From Marinimicrobium agarilyticum DSM 16975 (GTDB lineage Bacteria > Pseudomonadota > Gammaproteobacteria > Pseudomonadales > Cellvibrionaceae), in assembly GCF_000423345.1 (NCBI RefSeq), contig NZ_AUHU01000009.1:116859-180858 (forward strand): a stretch of 64,000 bases of DNA, written 5' to 3'. Of the stretch, positions 56,195-64,000 are shown one piece after another. The notes beneath the pieces were generated by a model, which was not told where the DNA came from, did not search any database, and saw only the letters and a list, made by a program, of their open reading frames with translations. How positions within the stretch are numbered: the stretch's first letter is position 1; every line of letters starts with the position of its first letter. A program made the translations under genes and the position numbers.

Positions 56195-58426
56195 TCAAAC
56201 AGCTTTAAGTGTCACCGATGCCTGCTCAGCCTCCACCGTCTGAGCCTGGTAGCCCGGAACCCGTACTTCAACCCTGGAGGGAGCATCTCGCCAATCCGCC
56301 TCCCAGTGCACGCTCACCCCGGTGTCGGTTTTTTGAGCAGTGACGGTAATGGCACCGTAAGGCGTCGGTGCGGGCCCAAAGCGCACGGGCTGCCCACCCT
56401 CAACCCAACGCTCGGGAACGCCACTGGCCAGAATCAGGCCGTCGCCTTCCTCGCGCACAAACCAGTTGCGAATCATGATTGCCCACTCGGCCGCGGCCCA
56501 GACGTGATGGCCATCGCCCATGCAGCCGCCGCCGGTGGCCGGATGAATGGCCTCGGGCCACTGGCCGGTGGAGGTGGCCAGATCCGCAACGGTATCCACC
56601 AGTTCCAGATAGCGCGGGTCATCGGCCCGCAACAACACCTGAGCCACGTGCAACGTCAGGTAGGCATTCAGGCCCGAGTGGATCATGTCCTGATAAAAGG
56701 CGCCTTTAACGAAGCAGCGCTCCAGCAGGAACTCCACGGTGTCCAGCAGGCGAGGATCTTTGGGCTCAGACAGGCGAGTCGGGTAGCCTGTCGCCAAAGA
56801 ACCGATGGCACCGGCGTCCATCCGGCGGTGGGGGGAAGCGGGTATGGCCGGCCGCTTCAGACGCTGCTCGCAGTGCTTCAGCGTGCGGTCAATCGCCGCC
56901 TGAAACTTCTCGGCCTCCTCGGCAAACTCGGCGCTGGCTTTCGGGTCTTCGTCTTTTAACAGCTCAGCCGCCGCTTTAAGGCCGGCGACACCCCAGAAAT
57001 CATCCCAGTAGTAATAATCGTTGGGCCCCAGGTGCTCAGCGCTGAACCCGGCCGGCAACAACCCGGCATGGGGCTCGTTAAGATCGTCGGACAGGCGCTT
57101 GCGCGGAATCCAGCGAGCCCCCTTGACGATGGGCCCCCACCACTCGGGATCGGGCGGCCGACCGGTCAGCTGACAGTACCGCTGAAGCACCCAGAGCACC
57201 TCGCCGTTGGCATCCCACTCGCCTTCCTGAGAGCGGAAGTAACCGCCGAGGGTCTGGCGGGCAGGGAAGCGAGAAAGCGCGCGCTCGGCTCGTTGGGTCA
57301 GCCCAACGCTCAACAGAGAATCGATGATGAAGGCGGCATCCCGGAACCAGAAGCGCTTGTAAGTAAATGGGCCCGGATAGACATCATCGGGCGAATGCAG
57401 GATCAAAGAAGCAACGGCCGCCTCATACAGTTCGGTATAGCGCGGCTCCGGGCATTCCAGGCGCGCGTGTTTGCGCTCGGTTTCCCAGGCGTCTGCCGGC
57501 AGCTGGGCTGGCGTATCCGACAGAGGAATGGTCGCGGTCATCTCCCGCTCCTCCCCAGCGCTCACCGGAAAGAGGGCGGCAGCGGTCACCATACCGACAT
57601 CACAGCGGCCCTCGGTCTGATCCTCTCGCTCGTTCAGATGGATATGGACATCGCCCTGGCGGTAGTCGGACACGTGGTGGCGTTTCGCCGGCTCACTGAA
57701 ACTCACCGCACGGGTGTCATCCACCACCCAGCTTCGACGATCCTCCGAGAGCTTTACCTCGTGTATAAAGCTGACGCCCTCGGGGTTGCTCGGTCGCAAT
57801 GCCAACACCAGGGACGCGTCGGCGTCCGCCTTGGCATTGAGCCGAAACTTGCACACCGGCAGGCCGTGATCCAACTCCACCCACGCCTCGGTTTTGAGGT
57901 ACAGGCCCTCGTGACGGCACTCGGTAATAACGCTCTGACCAGACGCCAGCTGCTGGCGCTGCTTCGCCCATTCTGCCCGAGAGGGCAGCAGGCAGCGGCC
58001 GTCCTCCGCGAGCAGCCAACCGTCGAGGGACCAGCTGTCAAAGAAGGGGGTCAGGAGCCCACGCGGGTCGACCACCGGTAATTCGTCCACATCCGGATGG
58101 CCCACCGCCGTCCAGTTGCGATGGCTGAGGTTGATATGCGTGATGGAAAAAGCGCGCGGAATAAACGCCGGATCGAGCGGGTTGAACTGGCGCTCGATCC
58201 AGAAGGGCCAGACCCAGTCCAGGTTGTGCTGAATCACCCGGCTGTTGATCAGGCCACGGGCGTGAAACACCACCCCGGCACGCAACAGCTCAATGGGCTC
58301 ACCCACTTCCGAGGGCTGGGCAAAACTATGCACCCGCCCGAGCAGCGCGATGGGGTCGAGGAACCCGTGCTTTCGCGCCGCCTGCTTCACCAGATAGCGC
58401 CAGGGAAGCCACTTCATCCAACTCAC
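56195..58426 (-). CDS. Six-hairpin glycosidase-like protein
   Basis: A 743-residue protein without a signal peptide, so probably cytoplasmic. The C-terminal half (about 330-690) has the alpha/alpha-toroid pattern of six-hairpin glycosidases: YPGPFTYKRFWFRDAAFIIDSLL, GGYFRSQEGEWDANGEVLWVL and GQWPEAIHPATGGGCMGDGHH. Acidic residues in these blocks (e.g. the FRD and the GEWDANGEVLW Glu) could be catalytic. The N-terminal half is beta-rich. The substrate is unknown; glycogen-debranching, trehalase-like or GH15-like relatives are the nearest in shape. It overlaps the TVP38 gene by 4 bp. Confidence 0.75.
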   Translation of the reverse strand: MSWMKWLPWRYLVKQAARKHGFLDPIALLGRVHSFAQPSEVGEPIELLRAGVVFHARGLINSRVIQHNLDWVWPFWIERQFNPLDPAFIPRAFSITHINLSHRNWTAVGHPDVDELPVVDPRGLLTPFFDSWSLDGWLLAEDGRCLLPSRAEWAKQRQQLASGQSVITECRHEGLYLKTEAWVELDHGLPVCKFRLNAKADADASLVLALRPSNPEGVSFIHEVKLSEDRRSWVVDDTRAVSFSEPAKRHHVSDYRQGDVHIHLNEREDQTEGRCDVGMVTAAALFPVSAGEEREMTATIPLSDTPAQLPADAWETERKHARLECPEPRYTELYEAAVASLILHSPDDVYPGPFTYKRFWFRDAAFIIDSLLSVGLTQRAERALSRFPARQTLGGYFRSQEGEWDANGEVLWVLQRYCQLTGRPPDPEWWGPIVKGARWIPRKRLSDDLNEPHAGLLPAGFSAEHLGPNDYYYWDDFWGVAGLKAAAELLKDEDPKASAEFAEEAEKFQAAIDRTLKHCEQRLKRPAIPASPHRRMDAGAIGSLATGYPTRLSEPKDPRLLDTVEFLLERCFVKGAFYQDMIHSGLNAYLTLHVAQVLLRADDPRYLELVDTVADLATSTGQWPEAIHPATGGGCMGDGHHVWAAAEWAIMIRNWFVREEGDGLILASGVPERWVEGGQPVRFGPAPTPYGAITVTAQKTDTGVSVHWEADWRDAPSRVEVRVPGYQAQTVEAEQASVTLKAV

Positions 58427-59196
58427 GTTACCTCCTCAATCGCTTCGTCGACAGACTCGCGATCCTTGGTGTATTGACGAAGAATACGCCGTGCCAGCAC
58501 ATTGAGATAAACCACGGCCACCACCGTGGCGATAAAGCCCGCGGCATAGATGGCCCACTCCAGCGGGGTTCGGCCGGACTCGCGAACCCCCAGGGTCGTC
58601 AGATCCGCGGCCAGAGAGCCCAGATAGACGTTGTGCAGTGTAAACGGGATATAACCGATACTGCAGCCGGCCACAAACCCCCAAAAAGAGAAACTCGTCA
58701 GGCCAAACAGATAATTGGACAGCTTGCTGGGGAAAAACGGAATCAACCGGGTCAGCAGGACAACCTTCCAGCCATGGGGCGCCAGCTCCTCATTGACCAG
58801 GCTCAGCTTGGAGCGCGAGGTTATGAAAGCCCGGGCCCGTTCCCCAAACAGGTAGCGCGCCATCAGAAACGCCAGGGCACCACCGAGCACTGTGCCTGCC
58901 ACCACATAAACCGTGCCCTCAAACAACCCGAAGACAAAACCGGCACCCGTGGTGAACAGAACGCCGGGCAGCAGAAAGATCATGACTAATGCCATGACCA
59001 GAATAAACAACACCCCGGCCCACGCACCCTGGCGCTCAAACCATTCCAGCAAACGCACCACTTCCTCGTGAATGCCCAAGCTATAAAGCACCGCGAGTAC
59101 CAACGCCACAAACGCCAGGCTGGCCAGCATGCCCACCAGGGGCGAGCGCTTCCAACTTCTGACGGGGGCGGTCTCGCTGGATTCCGGTAACGCCAT
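58423..59196 (-). CDS. TVP38/TMEM64 (VTT/DedA-like) membrane protein
   Basis: A 257-residue inner-membrane protein with about six helices. The VTT domain pattern is clear: LPGVLFTTGAGFVFGLFEGTVYVVAGTVLGGALAFLMARY and VVLLTRLIPFFPSKLSNYLFGLTSFSFWGFVAGCSIGYIP (with the conserved R-x-x-P and G-x-x-P features). Members are implicated in membrane phospholipid movement or homeostasis. Translationally coupled to the glycosidase and three bases after the DsrE gene. Confidence 0.93.
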   Translation of the reverse strand: MALPESSETAPVRSWKRSPLVGMLASLAFVALVLAVLYSLGIHEEVVRLLEWFERQGAWAGVLFILVMALVMIFLLPGVLFTTGAGFVFGLFEGTVYVVAGTVLGGALAFLMARYLFGERARAFITSRSKLSLVNEELAPHGWKVVLLTRLIPFFPSKLSNYLFGLTSFSFWGFVAGCSIGYIPFTLHNVYLGSLAADLTTLGVRESGRTPLEWAIYAAGFIATVVAVVYLNVLARRILRQYTKDRESVDEAIEEVT

Positions 59197-59199
59197 AGG

Positions 59200-59553
59200 C
59201 TAGAAGGCCACCGGTTTGCAATCGCTCTGGGCAACCTTCTGGTAAAACTCGCCCATACCGCCCATGCGGCTGGGTTCGCGCAGGTTATCCGCCAGGATAC
59301 CGCGCACCTGCGCGCAGGGTTTGCAGACAATGATCTCGGCATTGGGGTGTGAAAACACCTCGGAGAATTTTGCCGGCGGCCCGCAGGGGACCACATTCTC
59401 ATAGACGCCGGGCACCGCGAGCGACACCGCATCGTGGAACAGCATGAGGGTCACCGAATCACCGGCTTCCAGTGCGGTGGCGGCAAATATAAAGGGAATG
59501 GCCGCCCGAGTGGTGTCGGTGGGGCCCCAAGTGGTGGAAATCGCGTAATGCAT
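59200..59553 (-). CDS. DsrE family protein
   Basis: A 117-residue soluble protein; ATG 59553 follows AAGGAG by eight bases. HYAISTTWGPTDTTRAAIPFIFA and VTLMLFHDAVSLAVPG fit the DsrE/DsrF-like fold, and a cysteine pair is seen in CKPCAQVRGI (about residues 75-80), as in sulfur-carrying members. First gene of DsrE-TVP38-glycosidase. The sulfur-transfer role is an inference from the fold and cysteines. Confidence 0.85.
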   Translation of the reverse strand: MHYAISTTWGPTDTTRAAIPFIFAATALEAGDSVTLMLFHDAVSLAVPGVYENVVPCGPPAKFSEVFSHPNAEIIVCKPCAQVRGILADNLREPSRMGGMGEFYQKVAQSDCKPVAF

Positions 59554-59757
59554 AGAAACGCTCCTTTGACTCAATGAATACAGCATAGACTAGAGACGGC
59601 TGCCACTACCAACCAACGCGCCAGTTCCACGCCAGAAGAGGCGTATGGCGCCGAGACGTGCCAAAAACCGCGACCGGAAACCTTTGCAGATAGTGGCTGT
59701 CAGGCAGGCTGTGTATTATGAATACAGACTAACACCCCTGAACGGAGGTTCAACCAA

Positions 59758-60357
59758 TTGGAGAACGAAGAGCAGGTCGCCAACCTTGAAGAAGTGATGG
59801 ACCGTGTCGTTGAGGCGGCTCACGAGCGTGAAACCATTTCCGTGGACGACATTCTCAATGCCATTGGCCAGCGGTCGTTCGGCCCGGTGCTTTTGCTGGT
59901 GGGGCTGATCGTTCTGGCGCCCCTGATTGGCGACATTCCCGGCGTACCCACCCTGTGCGCCATTATGGTGTTCTCGTTTTCCATTCAACTGATGCTGCAC
60001 CGGGAGCACTTCTGGCTGCCCCAGTGGATGCTCAGACGCTCCGTCAAAACCCGAAGCCTTCATAAAGCCGTAAAACTCTCCCGCAAGCCCGCGCGTTTTA
60101 TCGATCGGCTGGTCAAGCCACGGCTGACGTACCTGATCCGCGGCTATATCCCCACCCGCTGCGTCGCCCTGGCGAGCATGACCATTGCGCTGATGATGCC
60201 CCCGATGGAGTTCATTCCGTTCAGCGCCAACCTGGCCGGCGCCGTGCTGACCTGTTTTGGCCTGGCGCTGATCGCGCGGGATGGAGTCTTGGCACTGTTG
60301 GCGTTCGCGCTGACCGGAGCCAGCGCGACGGTGGTGATTTATGGGATTTGGGGTTAG
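59758..60357 (+). CDS. exoD: ExoD-family exopolysaccharide synthesis protein
   Basis: A 199-residue membrane protein starting at TTG 59758 after CGGAGG. The N-terminal helical part (LEEVMDRVVEAAHERETISVDDIL) and membrane half (GQRSFGPVLLLVGLIVLAPLIGDIPGVPT, PPMEFIPFSANLAGAVLTCFG) are diagnostic of ExoD, involved in exopolysaccharide production in rhizobia and common elsewhere. Its last nine codons (from 60327) are part of a 29-bp direct repeat, suggesting that foreign DNA inserted right behind the gene while keeping the protein intact. Confidence 0.93.
   Translation: MENEEQVANLEEVMDRVVEAAHERETISVDDILNAIGQRSFGPVLLLVGLIVLAPLIGDIPGVPTLCAIMVFSFSIQLMLHREHFWLPQWMLRRSVKTRSLHKAVKLSRKPARFIDRLVKPRLTYLIRGYIPTRCVALASMTIALMMPPMEFIPFSANLAGAVLTCFGLALIARDGVLALLAFALTGASATVVIYGIWG
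60327..60355. repeat. 29-bp direct repeat, left copy (inside exoD 3' end)
   Basis: Identical over 29 bp to 62248-62276. Here it codes for the last residues of ExoD (ATVVIYGIWG). The two copies lie 1.92 kb apart and enclose AT-richer DNA with two unknown genes and a RAYT remnant. This arrangement suggests insertion with duplication of the gene's 3' end, as attachment sites do, or recombination. Confidence 0.9.
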
Positions 60358-60388
60358 TGGATCTATTAGCCCGAGAGGGATTATAGGT

Positions 60389-61030
60389 TTAACCAGAATA
60401 ACGGTCGCAGAGGCGGTCCAGGTCTAGCTCCAGGTTCTTCAACGATTGCCACATCGATTGACTGAGACTGTTTAGCTGAGTTTCTTCCCTACCAAACACC
60501 GGAAGACGGGCAGCAAAGCCCCTGTAATGGAGCGTTTCAACCACTCTTTGATTGTCGATAATTGTCACATTCAGAGCCGATACAGCCTCATAGCCGCCAC
60601 CAGCTTCGTAGGTGTACAGACGAGTAAGAGAGGGTTCCAGCGTAAAATCAGGACTTGCCAATTCCGGCTCATAGATGGGTTTGGTCAGTTCGTGAGAATA
60701 CACATCTTCAAGCCAGGACCCCACGCCCGAAACTCTTATCGACCGCCCACGATGAACACCCACCGTAATCGTATTTTGTCTTTTATCTTCGATTGGCTTA
60801 AGCGCGACCTCACAGCCTTCTAAAGCATCGATGTATCTCCGCATTTCCTTAACGTACTGCTTCTTTCGATGAAACGTCATCTTTTTTTGAGGCTGATAAG
60901 CCTCCGGAAAATAGTTCAGTGTCGGCAATACGCCCCCATCATCGGCCATCGCAATGCCCGCCCCTGAGGCGAAATACACCCCACTTAAGCAGATCAACCA
61001 AGCGTAAACGTTACAGATCCGGTTCTTCAC
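60389..61030 (-). CDS. Hypothetical secreted protein
   Basis: A 213-residue protein starting at GTG 61030 with GGGGAG upstream and overlapping the previous gene's end by 20 bp (coupled translation). It has a signal peptide (LICLSGVYFASGAGIAMA), then a basic stretch (KKMTFHRKKQYVKEMRRYIDA) and a beta-rich body. No family recognised. Base composition is visibly lower in GC than the core genes. It shares the 60.4-63.5 kb cluster with three other envelope-type proteins, on the same strand. Confidence 0.68.
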   Translation of the reverse strand: MKNRICNVYAWLICLSGVYFASGAGIAMADDGGVLPTLNYFPEAYQPQKKMTFHRKKQYVKEMRRYIDALEGCEVALKPIEDKRQNTITVGVHRGRSIRVSGVGSWLEDVYSHELTKPIYEPELASPDFTLEPSLTRLYTYEAGGGYEAVSALNVTIIDNQRVVETLHYRGFAARLPVFGREETQLNSLSQSMWQSLKNLELDLDRLCDRYSG

Positions 61031-61943
61031 TGCAGCTCCCCTTGTGGCCTTTTAAGCGATAGACAACTCGTCCTTTTTTTGAATAGAAAAATCCGCTATG
61101 GTCTTGCATGATATGTCGGCCAGTATGATCTCCCTCTATCAGCCAGCCCTTAATTGCGTTCGCGGGAGAGTCGCCCACTGGCCCCATGACGGAGCGATAA
61201 CACGACTTCTCCGAAAACTTACCCAATATGCTCCAGACCATCATTCTGGATACCTCTTCGATTCCAGACACCAGCGCTTGCTCATATGCTGCTCCGTTGT
61301 CATGGACCCAATAATCAATCAATTCGCTTTCTGATCCAACAGCGCGATCTGACTGATACGTCGACCGCACGTGGTAAATGGGTTCGGCGTCTTTATACTC
61401 TTTACTGAGTTTGTACCGCGGTATATTTTCATCATACAAACCTGCATCCAGTTCCACGAGCATATACCGGTAGTTTTCTGAAAAGTGGTAAGTCAATTCA
61501 GCGTAAATAAAATGCTCTCGATCGCCAAGCGATAAAATTCGCTTCTTAATCTCCTCCTTATCCATAATAACTGCATTTGCAATATGATCTATTCCGTTAA
61601 CTTCCCAAGTTTCAGGCACGAAGTGTTTAACATCAGAGGCGAACATGCGCCGAGCGTCTAGATGTCCTATTTGCTCGTACAGCGGTTTTAAGCTTTGGTG
61701 AGCTTTTCGATTGGATTTGGCATCGATGTCCCCCTCCAGTACTGAAGGAAACAGCCCGTTCCCAGATTCCGCCATAATGTTTCGTTCATCGATAATGGGG
61801 AAAACCTCATCCTGAACAACCAACAAATACACATCAACGGTTTCGATTGAGGAGCGTTGAGCATCCGACAGCTTTTTATGACCAGTTGTGCAAGAGGACA
61901 CTAGCAAAATCGCCAGGCTCAGCGAAATCGTTCTAAAAACCAT
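61011..61943 (-). CDS. Hypothetical lipoprotein
   Basis: A 310-residue predicted lipoprotein. ATG 61943 is taken, giving MVFRTISLSLAILLVSSC with a lipobox (LVSSC); a frame extended to 62015 runs into the decayed RAYT gene and is unlikely. The SD (GGAAA-like) is weak. The body contains charged helices and WYVHDNGAAYEQAL-like text (YWVHDNGAAYEQAL). No homology recognised. Lower GC than the core genome. Translation is probably coupled to the next gene downstream. Confidence 0.62.
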   Translation of the reverse strand: MVFRTISLSLAILLVSSCTTGHKKLSDAQRSSIETVDVYLLVVQDEVFPIIDERNIMAESGNGLFPSVLEGDIDAKSNRKAHQSLKPLYEQIGHLDARRMFASDVKHFVPETWEVNGIDHIANAVIMDKEEIKKRILSLGDREHFIYAELTYHFSENYRYMLVELDAGLYDENIPRYKLSKEYKDAEPIYHVRSTYQSDRAVGSESELIDYWVHDNGAAYEQALVSGIEEVSRMMVWSILGKFSEKSCYRSVMGPVGDSPANAIKGWLIEGDHTGRHIMQDHSGFFYSKKGRVVYRLKGHKGSCSEEPDL

Positions 61944-61968
61944 AAATTTCCAACTTAAACCATCGACT

Positions 61969-62247
61969 CTAAATTTCACCTGTTGAAGTTTCACTATAAC
62001 TTCCCTGAAAAACATGCCCCACTAAACCGTGTGATCGATTGAACCTCTTCGTATACATCCCGTTACGGTGGCGCATACCTTTAAAGAGATTTGCCTTCGG
62101 AGGCTCGATCAGAGGATGATGGTAATTGCCCATCAGGCAATAGGCATGACACACCCAACTTCAGGTCTTGCAAACCTCTTCGAGCACGCCTATGAACTCA
62201 TCACGATCTGCATCATTCTCGTAAATTGCCTCATGCCGATCGCCTAG
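61969..62247 (-). pseudogene. Decayed REP-associated tyrosine transposase (RAYT), truncated both ends
   Basis: The minus strand reads LGDRHEAIYENDADRDEF..., an in-frame TGA (62161-62163), then CHAYCLMGNYHHPLIEPP and YTKRFNRSHGLVGHVFQG, matching the IS200-like RAYT family (usual form RGxRxxxIF..D, YxLMxNHxHLL). The HxH metal motif is damaged (NYHH instead of NHYH). The N-terminus is cut at the 29-bp repeat and the C-terminus is lost after the GHxFQG block. Not functional. Confidence 0.85.
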
Positions 62248-62276
62248 GACGGTGGTGATTTATGGGATTTGGGGTT
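62248..62276. repeat. 29-bp direct repeat, right copy
   Basis: Perfect copy of 60327-60355, here non-coding and fused directly to the broken 5' end of the RAYT remnant. Defines the right boundary of the ~1.9-kb segment behind exoD. Confidence 0.9.
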
Positions 62277-62295
62277 GAAGCCAAAGCTCAACCCC
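62271..62295. terminator. Hairpin at the right edge of the direct repeat
   Basis: GGGGTTGA (62271-62278) and TCAACCCC (62288-62295) form a perfect 8-bp stem; its left arm is the end of the 29-bp repeat. It lies just past the stop of the minus-strand YajG-like gene and could end it. No T-run, so weak. Confidence 0.35.
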
Positions 62296-62317
62296 ACTTA
62301 TCATTGACCGTTCGCGA

Positions 62318-62917
62318 TTATCCGCCCTCATGCAACGCCTCAAGCGCCATCATAAGGTCTTCATCGAAGGTAATGTCCTCAATAAGCTTATTAACCGCTT
62401 GGCTCATGATCGCCTCCCAGGTTCCACTTAACCCACCCCCTTTTTTCTCGGAATGGGAACCCGAATAGGTGGACTGATAGAAAACCTCACCCGTTCGTGT
62501 ATCGATGAACGCCAGGCTACACTGAACATCCCCAATAAACTCAATGGTCCAGAAGTTCTGATCTGTCTCAAACCAAAAGCGGTCGACCGAACCCTCAATT
62601 TTGACGCGACCGTCCTCGACGATATGATGCCCATTCTGGGACAAGCCTGTCTCAATGGCGTCTGAAATGATGGTTGTGACTGGCTCCGCCGTGGTCATAT
62701 CCGCGGTATTCTGCCCGAAACCATTTTTCTTCCATCCAATGCGCGCCTTGTCAGAGCGATTGTCCTCAAGGGTGGCCGGAAGAAAGCGGGTGCTGGGCGC
62801 CTCAGAGATGGGACCTTCAAAGCTTATTGACGGGTCGTGCTGTACGTCCAGCGTCGCATCCGTAAAAGCGCAGGCTTGAATCAGTGCGGCGAACGCCAGT
62901 GCGATCAATTTTTTCAT
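62318..62917 (-). CDS. YajG-like lipoprotein
   Basis: A 199-residue lipoprotein: signal peptide MKKLIALAFAALIQAC with lipobox (LIQAC, Cys16). The body has PATLEDNRSDKARIGWKKNGFG, recalling the YajG family block DNR...IG.K.N.., and later VTTIISDAIETGLSQNGHHIV and GEVFYQSTYSG, the usual lipoprotein domain used by YajG and related outer-membrane lipoproteins. Role unknown. Same strand and AT-richer composition as the neighbours at 60389-61943 and 62935-63540. Confidence 0.75.
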   Translation of the reverse strand: MKKLIALAFAALIQACAFTDATLDVQHDPSISFEGPISEAPSTRFLPATLEDNRSDKARIGWKKNGFGQNTADMTTAEPVTTIISDAIETGLSQNGHHIVEDGRVKIEGSVDRFWFETDQNFWTIEFIGDVQCSLAFIDTRTGEVFYQSTYSGSHSEKKGGGLSGTWEAIMSQAVNKLIEDITFDEDLMMALEALHEGG

Positions 62918-62934
62918 AGTGCTATCCTCTTGAT

Positions 62935-63540
62935 TTATCGGTATATGATTTTATTGGCCAAGCGGACGCCCGCTTTTTGGAATACTTTCTTATGCGCGCT
63001 GTTGATATCGCCCTCCATATCGACCAGTTCAGCGAATTGATAGCGCTCCTTCCCATAGAAATGAAAGGTCTCATCGTTTAAGGAAAGCAGCGCCGTATCG
63101 TCGGAGCGCGTCTCAAAATTGATAAATGCGGCCATTGCCAGAGTTTGTGAATTCACTACTTTGAAGCCGCACTCCTTTATTTCGAGCTCAACAGTCAATG
63201 CATTGGATTTTGAAGGGGCTTCATTTTCAACGGTGTAGCCTCGACCACTTAGCTTCTCTTCAAACGCCGACAGCAATTCAGTCTCACAGGTCTCAACCGA
63301 TAAAAACGGCCGCAACTGTTCCAGTTTTTCCTCATCGTTGCCGCTACGGACCGCCGCCTCAACTCCAGCGCCAATAAGGCCGCCTACCGCCGCCCCCGTA
63401 GCCGTCGACTTGGCACGGTCGAACAACAGATCGAACTTCCCTTTGTCTTTTACATCAATAAAGACCGGGGGCTTAACGTCGTCAGAGAAGGCGGCTGGAG
63501 GAAACAGAAGCGCGGCCAAAAAAAGAGGTTTTTTGAGCAT
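62935..63540 (-). CDS. Hypothetical secreted protein with glycine-zipper segment
   Basis: A 201-residue protein with a signal peptide (LFLAALLFPPAAFS). A small glycine-rich hydrophobic segment STATGAAVGGLIGAGVEAAV (about residues 46-65) may insert in a membrane. The remainder is alpha/beta with two cysteines (SVETCET, KECGFK). It is 17 bp upstream (by transcription) of the YajG-like gene and probably forms an operon with it. No family recognised. Confidence 0.7.
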   Translation of the reverse strand: MLKKPLFLAALLFPPAAFSDDVKPPVFIDVKDKGKFDLLFDRAKSTATGAAVGGLIGAGVEAAVRSGNDEEKLEQLRPFLSVETCETELLSAFEEKLSGRGYTVENEAPSKSNALTVELEIKECGFKVVNSQTLAMAAFINFETRSDDTALLSLNDETFHFYGKERYQFAELVDMEGDINSAHKKVFQKAGVRLANKIIYR

Positions 63541-63663
63541 AGGTATCGTCCTTTTTCGATCATTATAATTAAAATTGACGCAGCAACATCCAGGCGGCGT
63601 TTCGCCTTATTGGCATCGCGAGAGAATCTCAGTGAAGGACCAAAACAGGGAGGGGGAGTTACT

Positions 63664-64000
<337 letters not shown>

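Noticed and set aside
61943..62015. Upstream extension of the 334-aa frame ending at 61011
   Set aside because: The extra 24 residues overlap the RAYT remnant and would hide the lipoprotein signal; ATG 61943 gives a proper lipobox.

Overview
The window reads as one contiguous chromosomal segment of a GC-rich gammaproteobacterium. The closest fit by gene content is the Cellvibrionales (Cellvibrio / Saccharophagus / Gilvimarinus / Marinimicrobium type). That is an inference from secreted pectate lyases with long poly-serine linkers and a CBM10 module, PEP-CTERM sorting signals with RpoN-type promoters, and the housekeeping blocks gmk-rpoZ-spoT-ridA and glyQ-glyS-gmhB-plsC. No tRNA, rRNA or CRISPR array was recognised.

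Layout. 1-6.2 kb: truncated TauE/SafE permease, cyanase, then a four-gene nitrate/cyanate-type uptake operon (binding protein, permease, ATPase, porin) behind a candidate sigma-54 promoter. 6.2-13.7 kb: gmk, rpoZ, spoT, galT, an MFS exporter, ridA and small regulators. 13.7-16.7 kb: a PEP-CTERM protein and a secreted trypsin-like protease with PPC and CBM2-like modules. 16.7-22 kb: cheV, a three-gene retropepsin / inactive-transglutaminase-7TM / ATP-grasp operon, and an LpxL-type acyltransferase. 22-26.6 kb: glyQ, glyS, gmhB, plsC. 26.6-33 kb: two large modular pectate lyases on the minus strand. Next to them lie a REPIN-like inverted repeat and a 30-bp fossil of another pectate lyase 3' end. 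33-46 kb: glycosyltransferase, LpxR-like lipid A deacylase, an RND efflux pair with a DUF3144 gene, a YtrA-type GntR/ABC operon with a visible operator, tex and a zinc-ribbon membrane protein. 46-60.4 kb: CBS and rhodanese proteins, a sugar dehydrogenase-like diheme lipoprotein, a YdbS/YdbT pair, YaiI, TraB/GumN, a soluble chemoreceptor, a second PEP-CTERM protein, a DsrE / TVP38 / six-hairpin glycosidase operon and exoD. 60.36-64 kb: a visibly more AT-rich accessory stretch with four uncharacterised envelope proteins, a decayed RAYT transposase and the end of an IS21-family element.

How the parts connect. The 1.4-6.2 kb operon looks like nitrogen scavenging, with cyanase as the intracellular consumer if cyanate is imported. 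The pectate lyases, CBM-bearing protease and glycosidase indicate degradation of plant or algal polysaccharide. Both PEP-CTERM genes share a sigma-54 -24/-12 element of form TGGCAC-N5-CTGC, followed by a 7-bp stem-loop at the predicted 5' end of the mRNA, so they probably belong to one regulon.

Most notable structures: a perfect 29-bp direct repeat (60327-60355 and 62248-62276) that duplicates the 3' end of exoD and brackets about 1.9 kb of foreign-looking DNA; the REPIN-like repeat with the orphan pectate lyase tail; the ATP-grasp/7TM/retropepsin operon; and the paired PEP-CTERM promoters. All functional names come from motifs and remembered family features; no database search was run.
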